Below are positions 1 through 4,866 of a stretch of 8,085 bases of DNA, one piece after another. The number at the start of each line of letters is the position of its first letter. Position 1 is the first letter of the stretch. The notes below the pieces were generated by a model that worked only from the letters and a program-made list of their open reading frames with translations, did no database searches and had not been told where the DNA came from. The translations under genes were made by a program, and so were the position numbers. The stretch comes from Candidatus Poribacteria bacterium. GTDB lineage: Bacteria; Poribacteria; WGA-4E; GCA-2687025. The DNA lies in contig JAQBWJ010000076.1 of NCBI GenBank assembly GCA_027625215.1, positions 1-8,085 of the forward strand, given 5' to 3'.

Positions 1-1051
1 TCTCATGGTCTTTGATCGTATCGACAACCTCCGACGAGATCGTGCCACGCGACGCAATCGAATACTCCCGCAACAGGTCGCCGATTTGAGGCACAAGCGG
101 TTGCAACAGCGGATGCGTTTTTTCGCTGATGTACGCGCGAATCAACAACGGCTCTTGTAGCCCGCCGACAATCTCCGTCGTCGCGGGCGAGAGGCTGTAA
201 TCGTTGTTCTCCGTCAGATCGACACGCAACCCGTACATCTGCGAAAGCCACACGTTCGCCAGCAACAGATTTGCCGCGATGAAGCCTGTTGTGACGACGG
301 CGTTTCGCCGATGCGTTTTCGTCCGTGAACCGCCGCTCCACCGCTTCGTGTCGACCGAAAACACGTTCAACGCGAGGAACAACGTCGTCAGCGACAGGTA
401 GTACAACAGGTCGCGCAGGTCGATCACGCCGCGTTCAATGCTCTCAAACCGACTCCCCGTGCCGAGCGTCCGCAGCAGCGTGCCGAACTCCCCAGCGAAG
501 TCGGTCACGCCGCGCGTTCCCACCAAATAGAACAGCCCGCCGACAATGCCTGTCAGAATCAACGAGACGATCTGGTTGTTCGTCCGCGACGATAAAAATA
601 GCCCGATAGCGGCATACGCGGACGCCAACAGGATCGCTGCGACATACCCCCCGATAACCGGACCCCAATCGAGGTCGCCCAACATCGACACGGTGATGGG
701 GACTGGCAGCGTCAACGCCAACGCGACCGTCACCAACGCGATCACTGCCAAAAACTTCCCGATCACGAGTTGAACCGCCCCGATGGGCAACGTCAACAAC
801 ATCTCCAGTGTGCCGGACTGTTGCTCCTCGCTCCACTGACGCATTGTCAGCGCGGCGACGAGGAAAATCGTCAACACGGGGATCCAACGGAACAACGGTC
901 GCGCGTCCGCGATCCCACGCGCAAAGAAGGCGTCCACCCAGAAGAAGGTGAACAGCGTCACCGCGAGAAAGGCGCCGAGAAAAATGAACGCCATCGGCGT
1001 CCCGAAATAACTGCCGAGCTCTTTTCTCGTCATCGCAAATGTCTGTTTCAA
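1..1051 (-). CDS. GldF-GldG fusion: ABC-2 type permease with auxiliary domain (partial)
   Basis: Membrane subunit of an ABC-2 type (gliding-motility GldF-like) transporter; the 3' end lies beyond the left edge and 350 codons are visible. Residues 1-235 form the permease: hydrophobic segments near 20-38, 55-70, 95-123, 132-154, 160-177 and 215-231, with the family motif WSEEQQSGTLEMLLTLP at 73-89 and IGKFLAV just after it. After a basic linker (236-250), a further membrane segment (251-270) leads into the GldG signature RVDLTENNDYSLSPAT (276-291), so one chain fuses GldF to a GldG-like periplasmic auxiliary domain (ABC_transp_aux type). A TTG start at 1051 is chosen because GGGAGGGG lies 8 bases upstream; the in-frame ATG at 1033 is too far from it. 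It lies 19 bases behind the ATPase gene in the same operon. The substrate is unknown, and gliding is not implied: such genes are widespread in non-gliding bacteria. Confidence 0.88.
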   Translation of the reverse strand, partial: MKQTFAMTRKELGSYFGTPMAFIFLGAFLAVTLFTFFWVDAFFARGIADARPLFRWIPVLTIFLVAALTMRQWSEEQQSGTLEMLLTLPIGAVQLVIGKFLAVIALVTVALALTLPVPITVSMLGDLDWGPVIGGYVAAILLASAYAAIGLFLSSRTNNQIVSLILTGIVGGLFYLVGTRGVTDFAGEFGTLLRTLGTGSRFESIERGVIDLRDLLYYLSLTTLFLALNVFSVDTKRWSGGSRTKTHRRNAVVTTGFIAANLLLANVWLSQMYGLRVDLTENNDYSLSPATTEIVGGLQEPLLIRAYISEKTHPLLQPLVPQIGDLLREYSIASRGTISSEVVDTIKDHE

Positions 1052-1059
1052 GTGACTTT

Positions 1060-1067
1060 CCCCTCCC
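1060..1067 (-). promoter_or_regulatory. Shine-Dalgarno site of the permease-fusion gene
   Basis: GGGAGGGG on the minus strand sits in the 19-base gap between the ATPase stop codon (1073-1071) and the TTG at 1051, with an 8-base spacer. It is what favours the TTG over the ATG six codons further in (1033). Confidence 0.6.
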
Positions 1068-1070
1068 TCT

Positions 1071-1991
1071 CTATGCGCCGCGCGCGAGTTCGTTGAAGAC
1101 CATTTCAAGCGTCCGCACATCGCGTCGCAGTTCGCGGAGTTTCCAGTTGCGTTGACGCGCCAAGTCATAGATGGCGGGGCAAAGGTCGGCGTTTTCCTTG
1201 CCGACGACGCGGAACGACGGTCGTCCGTCGCGCGATTGAACCGTCCGCACTTCGGAAACGCCCTCCAGTCCCTTCAACGCGCCGACAACGCCTTCTGTAT
1301 CTTCCTGCAATATGAGCAGCGCGTCCGCCGATTCCGACAGTTCGGCGAGATTAGCGTCCGCCCGCACCTGTCCGTTCATCAAAATGATCGCGCGGTCGCA
1401 CAACGCCTCGACTTCGGGGAGAATGTGGGTCGAAAAGAGGATCGTGCTGTGCGCCGACAGCCGACGGATCAGTTCGCGTATCTCAATGATCTGCGTCGGG
1501 TCGAGTCCAACGGTGGGCTCATCGAGGATCAACAACTTCGGCTTGTGCAGGATCGCCTGCGCCAACCCGACCCGCTGACGGAACCCTTTGCTCAGTTGAC
1601 CAATCGGCTGAGTCAGACGTTCCACCAGTCCCGTCGCGCGCACCGCTTCCCCGATATAACCGGGTTGCTGCTCGGCGGGAATCTGTCGCAAGTTCGCCAT
1701 CAGTTTCAGGTAGGACTGCACGGAGAGTTCCGGGTAGAGAGGCGCGTTCTCCGGCAAGTAACCGAGCAACGCCTGAACGTCAATGCGGTGGGTCAATACA
1801 TCCAGTTCATCGACGGTGACGGTTCCCTCGTCCGGTTGTATGTATCCGGTAATGATCTTGATGGCGGTCGATTTCCCGGCTCCGTTCGGACCCAACAACC
1901 CGACGATCTCTCCCGCTTCGATGCGAAAACCGATGTCGTCCAACGCCTGAATCGACCCGTATCGTTTCGACAGGCTCGAAACTTCGATCAT
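1071..1991 (-). CDS. ABC transporter ATP-binding protein, GldA-like
   Basis: Cytoplasmic ATPase subunit (306 aa) that would power the permease encoded just downstream. All nucleotide-binding motifs are present in order: Walker A GPNGAGKST (34-42), signature helix QLSKGFRQRVGLAQAIL (132-148), Walker B LLILDEP (153-159), D-loop GLDP (162-165) and H-loop STHIL with His189. The Q-loop region reads GYLPENAPLYPEL (77-89), the form I associate with the GldA/ABC-2 export group rather than a classical glutamine loop. Residues from about 215 onward form the usual accessory C-terminal domain of this group. The ATG at 1991 has AAGGAGG about 11 bases upstream. As the first gene of the operon, it should be transcribed from the divergent spacer 1992-2167. 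The family assignment is firm; the exported substrate cannot be read from the sequence. Confidence 0.95.
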   Translation of the reverse strand: MIEVSSLSKRYGSIQALDDIGFRIEAGEIVGLLGPNGAGKSTAIKIITGYIQPDEGTVTVDELDVLTHRIDVQALLGYLPENAPLYPELSVQSYLKLMANLRQIPAEQQPGYIGEAVRATGLVERLTQPIGQLSKGFRQRVGLAQAILHKPKLLILDEPTVGLDPTQIIEIRELIRRLSAHSTILFSTHILPEVEALCDRAIILMNGQVRADANLAELSESADALLILQEDTEGVVGALKGLEGVSEVRTVQSRDGRPSFRVVGKENADLCPAIYDLARQRNWKLRELRRDVRTLEMVFNELARGA

Positions 1992-2167
1992 GTCGTCACG
2001 TTCCTCCTTGTTTTCAGCCGCGACTTCTCGCCATCGTACATAAAAGTTCGAGGCTCATCGTAACATATTCGGCTCGCCGATGGCAGCGGATCGCCCGCCT
2101 CAATCGACAACGCCAAGCCCGTCAACGAACAACTCACGAGAGACGTTGACGCGCAATCGGTGATAAG
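1992..2167. promoter_or_regulatory. Divergent intergenic region with presumed promoters
   Basis: This spacer separates the minus-strand ABC operon from the plus-strand potC gene, so promoters for both should lie here. No textbook -35/-10 pair stands out. On the minus strand, TACGAT occurs twice (complement of 2033-2038 and 2057-2062) within a near-direct repeat 24 bases apart (CATCGTACATAA at 2032, CATCGTAACATA at 2056); either could be a -10 element, or the pair an operator. On the plus strand, TTGACG (2146-2151) resembles a -35 element, but the nearest -10-like hexamer TAAGAT (2164-2169) is only 12 bases away. No other gene or RNA is visible here. Confidence 0.4.
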
Positions 2168-3010
2168 ATGCGTGCAGTTAGTGTCGAGACGAAAGGAAGT
2201 CGGTTGGACGAAACCCGCGTGTTCAGGTCATGGCTCTCTCCATGGATGTTCGGCGTATACCTCTTTCTATATGCGCCTATCGTCGTCTTGATCGTCTTTT
2301 CGTTCAACGACTCTCGCTTCACGGCGGAGTGGGCGGGCTTCACGACGAAATGGTACGGCGCGCTCTTCTCGAACCGAGAATGGGTACGCACCGGCTGGAA
2401 CAGCCTCGTCATCGCGTCGATTTCGACGGTAACGGCGACCGCACTCGGCACGATGGTCGCGCTTGGACTGGAACGCACACGGTTCAGGGCGAAGTCGGCG
2501 GCGGTCGCGTTGCTCTATCTTCCCATCGTTGTCCCCGACCTTATCATGGGCATTTCGCTCGCCGTCTTCTACTTTTGGACGGGCATCGAACTCGGCAAGA
2601 AAACGGTGGTGTTCGCGCATGTCGCGTTCAACATCTCGTTCGTAGCGGTGATCGTTAGGGCGCGCATCCGGTCGCTGCCGCCTCAGTTGGAAGAAGCCGC
2701 TCTCGATCTCGGCGCGACGCGATGGGTGGCGTTCTGGCGCGTTCAGTTCCCGTTGATCTCCTCCGCCGTCATGAGCGGCGCGTTACTGGCGTTCACGAAC
2801 TCGATAGACGATTTCGTCGTGACCTACTTCACGGCGGGTCCCGGCGCGACGACACTCTCCCTCAAAATCTTCTCAACAGTGCGCTTCGGTGTGACGCCCG
2901 AAGTGAACGCAGTGTCGGCGCTGCTGCTCTTGAACTCGACGGTTCTCATCCTGCTATCGCTGGCGATGACGGCGAAATCGACTCCGGCGAAACCTCCCGC
3001 GTCCGAATAA
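2168..3010 (+). CDS. potC: Spermidine/putrescine ABC transporter permease, PotC family
   Basis: Inner-membrane permease of a PotABCD-type polyamine importer, 280 aa, near the usual family length. Recognisable PotC stretches include YLFLYAPIVVLIVFSFNDSRF (31-51), the FTTKWYGALF block, LPIVVPDLIMGISL, and the C-terminal block from SLKIFSTVRFGVTPEVNA onward. The EAA loop that contacts the ATPase is EEAALDLGATRWVAFWRVQFPLI, beginning at Glu175, with the conserved Gly182. About six membrane helices are apparent, the first at 28-46. The ATG at 2168 has only a weak GGTGAT upstream; an in-frame TTG at 2204 (codon 13) preceded by AAAGGAA with a good spacer is a credible alternative start. No potA, potB or potD is adjacent, although potB normally lies directly upstream; the upstream neighbour here is on the opposite strand. 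Polyamine specificity is inferred from the family, and other small cationic or amino-acid-derived substrates are possible. Confidence 0.9.
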   Translation: MRAVSVETKGSRLDETRVFRSWLSPWMFGVYLFLYAPIVVLIVFSFNDSRFTAEWAGFTTKWYGALFSNREWVRTGWNSLVIASISTVTATALGTMVALGLERTRFRAKSAAVALLYLPIVVPDLIMGISLAVFYFWTGIELGKKTVVFAHVAFNISFVAVIVRARIRSLPPQLEEAALDLGATRWVAFWRVQFPLISSAVMSGALLAFTNSIDDFVVTYFTAGPGATTLSLKIFSTVRFGVTPEVNAVSALLLLNSTVLILLSLAMTAKSTPAKPPASE

Positions 3011-3020
3011 CGTCCGTCCG

Positions 3021-3050
3021 ATCACTTTGCGGCATCCGCAAGCCCGTGAT
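3021..3050 (+). terminator. Hairpin after potC, possible terminator
   Basis: TTGCGG (3027-3032) and CCGCAA (3036-3041) form a perfect 6-bp stem on a 3-base loop. It is extended by a T-G wobble and, across a CCC bulge, by ATCAC (3021-3025) pairing with GTGAT (3046-3050). It starts 10 bases after the potC stop codon. There is no T-run after it, so it may be a processing or stability element rather than an intrinsic terminator. Confidence 0.4.
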
Positions 3051-3089
3051 ACGTTGCCTCCGATCAACAACCCACTTGAATGCACCGTT

Positions 3090-3093
3090 GGAG
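3090..3093 (+). promoter_or_regulatory. Shine-Dalgarno site deciding the GTG start of the oxidoreductase
   Basis: GGAG is followed by a 9-base spacer to GTG at 3103. The reading frame stays open far upstream into potC, and in-frame TTG codons occur at 3076 and 3088, so this site is the main reason for choosing GTG 3103. Confidence 0.55.
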
Positions 3094-3102
3094 ACTACCC
3101 TC

Positions 3103-4110
3103 GTGAGTAACGACACGATCCGCGTCGGCTTCATTGGAACGGGCGGCAATGCGCGCGGACACATCCGCCAGACCGCCAAAGTGGAAGGCGTCGAAATCGT
3201 CGGTTTCGCCGACCCCGCCGAAGCCGCGTTGAAGAACGCCCTCGAAGGTCTCGGCAAGACCGTCCCGACCTTCGCCGACTACAAAGAGTTCCTCAACACC
3301 GTCGAAATGGACGCCGTCATCATCAGCACTCCGCACACGCTCCACTATGAGCAGGTGATGACCGCGCTCAACCATGACCTGCACGTTCAAATCGAAAAAC
3401 CGATGGCGTGCACCAGCGCCCACGCCCGCGAGATCATGGCGAAACAGCAAGCGACGGGCAAGGTCGTCTTGATCGGCTACCAACGACACTTCGACCGCCG
3501 TTTTCGTTGGATCAAACGCGAGATCGAAAAAGGCGTGTTCGGGCGGATCACCTTTTTGGAATGCTTCCAAAGCCAGAACTGGCTGCGCGGACAACAAGGG
3601 CGATGGCGTCTCGACCCCGCGTTGAGCGGCGGTGGGCAGTTCAACGATTCCGGCAGCCACCTCGTCGATATCATCCTGTGGATCACCGGACTCGCCGCCG
3701 AAGAAGTCACCGCGTACGTCGATAATCGCGGCGAACGAGTCGACATCAACAGCGCGGTCAGCGTCCGATTCACGAACGGCGCGGTCGGCAACATCTCCAT
3801 CCTTGGCGATCAGGTCGCCAACGGGATGTGGGAAGACATCACCATCGCGGGCGAAAAAGGCGTCGCCTGGATGCGTCAGGGCGGCAAACTCCACTACGCG
3901 ACGGAAGACAGCCTCGATATCACCGAAGTCACCGACTTCAGCGATGTGGAGACCTACGACGGCGGAAAAGACCAACACTTCTTCGACATCATTCGCGGCA
4001 AGGTGGAAAACCAAGTGCCGCCGATCTGCGGTCTTCGCGTCATCGAATTGACGGAAGCGGTCTGGCGCGCCGCCGAATCCGGCAAACCCACGAAGGTGGA
4101 AACCGCGTAG
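3103..4110 (+). CDS. Gfo/Idh/MocA family oxidoreductase
   Basis: NAD(P)-dependent oxidoreductase, 335 aa, typical length for the family. The N-terminal Rossmann fold opens IRVGFIGTGGNARGH with the glycine motif G12-T-G14, and Asp37 closes strand 2. The catalytic lysine motif EKPMA is at 98-102 (Lys99). The C-terminal substrate domain carries GGGQFNDSGSHLVD (176-189), where Asp182 and His186 match the conserved Asp and His of the family active site. There is no signal peptide, so a cytoplasmic enzyme is expected. Members act on sugars, inositols or their derivatives; nothing here fixes the substrate. The GTG start at 3103 is preferred, since it gives the normal N-terminus with only six residues before the first strand. 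It follows potC by 92 bases with a hairpin between, so co-transcription is uncertain. Such oxidoreductases are often numerous in Poribacteria and Planctomycetes genomes, which fits the assigned lineage. Confidence 0.93.
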   Translation: MSNDTIRVGFIGTGGNARGHIRQTAKVEGVEIVGFADPAEAALKNALEGLGKTVPTFADYKEFLNTVEMDAVIISTPHTLHYEQVMTALNHDLHVQIEKPMACTSAHAREIMAKQQATGKVVLIGYQRHFDRRFRWIKREIEKGVFGRITFLECFQSQNWLRGQQGRWRLDPALSGGGQFNDSGSHLVDIILWITGLAAEEVTAYVDNRGERVDINSAVSVRFTNGAVGNISILGDQVANGMWEDITIAGEKGVAWMRQGGKLHYATEDSLDITEVTDFSDVETYDGGKDQHFFDIIRGKVENQVPPICGLRVIELTEAVWRAAESGKPTKVETA

Positions 4111-4115
4111 GCGTT

Positions 4116-4186
4116 CGAGAAGTGAGAAACGAGAAGTGAGAAACGAGACGACGTATCTGCCACTCCGCACGCACTCCTCACTTCTC
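4116..4186. repeat. Tandem 14-bp repeat with inverted copy
   Basis: The 14-mer CGAGAAGTGAGAAA occurs twice head to tail (4116-4129 and 4130-4143), followed by a partial third copy CGAGA (4144-4148). The exact 10-base complement CTCACTTCTC lies at 4177-4186, so either direct copy can pair with it around a loop of about 36 or 50 bases. It begins five bases after the oxidoreductase stop codon. It may act as a bidirectional transcription stop or be a small interspersed repeat; the sequence alone does not decide. Confidence 0.7.
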
Positions 4187-4266
4187 AGTCCTCACGCCTT
4201 CCTCCAAACCTGCATCCGCTGAACGGTGTGGGTGACGGTTTTTCGATTCGGTAGTGCGAAATGAAC

Positions 4267-4272
4267 AGGAGG
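4267..4272 (+). promoter_or_regulatory. Shine-Dalgarno site of the HEAT-repeat gene
   Basis: AGGAGG with a 6-base spacer precedes ATG 4279. The upstream in-frame ATG at 4261 would place this ribosome binding site inside the coding region, so 4279 is chosen. Confidence 0.8.
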
Positions 4273-4278
4273 CACCCG

Positions 4279-4614
4279 ATGGCGGTTGAAACAAACGTGC
4301 TGGACGAAATCATCGAAGCGTCCTACGACCCCGATCCGAAAGTGCGAAAACAGGCGGCGCGCGACCTCTGCCCCTGCGAACTCAAGATGAACTACGCCCC
4401 CGCGTGGAATCGACTCCTCGAACTGATCCACGACGACGACGCGGACGTTCAGCGCATCGCCTTCCACACGCTCACGGACGGCTCACCGCGCGAACGCGAG
4501 GCGGAAATCATCGAGGCGATAAAGGCGTTGGAGAACGTCAAGGAGCCGAAGTTGCGCCGCCAGGTGCGACGCACGCTCATGCAATACCGCACGAAGGGCA
4601 AGATCAACCATTGA
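4279..4614 (+). CDS. Small HEAT-repeat domain protein
   Basis: A 111-residue, charged, all-helical protein with no signal peptide or membrane segment, so presumably cytoplasmic. Three HEAT-like units can be seen, each starting from a D/E-P or D-D-D turn followed by an amphipathic helix: DPDPKVRKQAARDLCP (17-32), DDDADVQRIAFHTLTDG (52-68) and EPKLRRQVRRTLMQYR (89-104). Such repeats form protein-binding surfaces. A CPC motif (Cys31-Pro-Cys33) at the end of the first unit and the DGSPREREAE stretch (67-76) recall a family of short bacterial HEAT-repeat proteins of unknown function. The two cysteines could bind metal or form a redox pair, but there is no second cysteine pair in the chain. The strong AGGAGG site supports real expression. 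It stands alone between two spacers, so its partner is not indicated by context. Confidence 0.8.
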   Translation: MAVETNVLDEIIEASYDPDPKVRKQAARDLCPCELKMNYAPAWNRLLELIHDDDADVQRIAFHTLTDGSPREREAEIIEAIKALENVKEPKLRRQVRRTLMQYRTKGKINH

Positions 4615-4866
4615 CGCCTTTGAAAACGCACTCCAACGCTTGCTCACGCTCCGCGTTGAGTGTGTGCGAGGGAAGGTTGTGGCGTGATGACACGCGCACA
4701 CCTCACCCCAAAGATGAGGCATCGTTTCAAGTTCAACTCAACTGATTAAGAATCAATTTGGCGTTTTCAGACGGATTGTAGTACTCTTCATACAACCGCG
4801 ATGGAGCCCTCCCGTTGCGAGAAACGTACTATCGCTGCGCTTTGTCACTCATGAGGGAACCCGTCT
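4615..4866. other. Intergenic region with hairpins and AT-richer promoter-like stretch
   Basis: No gene is credible here. The first 105 bases can form three short stems: the one at 4629-4662, GTGTGCG (4662-4668) with CGCACAC (4695-4701), and CCTCA (4701-4705) with TGAGG (4715-4719). From about 4735 the base composition becomes more AT-rich. A weak promoter for the secreted-protein gene could be TTGGCG (4758-4763) with TACTCT (4782-4787) at an 18-base spacing. Both calls are tentative. Confidence 0.4.
4629..4662 (+). terminator. Hairpin after the HEAT-repeat gene, possible terminator
   Basis: CACTCCAACGC (4629-4639) pairs with GCGTTGAGTG (4653-4662) over ten base pairs with one bulged C and a 13-base loop, starting 15 bases after the stop codon. 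No T-run follows, so intrinsic termination is only a possibility. Confidence 0.35.

Noticed and set aside
444..887. Open frame of 147 codons on the minus strand
   Set aside because: It is an alternative frame of the same strand as the permease fusion. Only the permease frame shows membrane helices and family motifs.
1152..2063. Open frame of 303 codons on the plus strand
   Set aside because: It lies fully antisense to the ABC ATPase, whose motifs are complete. Its translation is rich in Arg, Gln and Val with no recognisable domain.
2722..3102. Upstream in-frame extension of the oxidoreductase gene
   Set aside because: It would overlap the end of potC in another frame, adds 127 residues with no domain before a normal Rossmann N-terminus, and the GTG at 3103 has its own ribosome site.
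4116..4148. Start of a CRISPR array
   Set aside because: The 14-base copies are adjacent with no spacers, and no cas gene is nearby.
3064..4170. Open frame of 368 codons on the minus strand
   Set aside because: It is antisense to the Gfo/Idh/MocA gene. The repetitive Asp/Phe/Val/Gly composition is typical of an antisense frame in GC-rich DNA.
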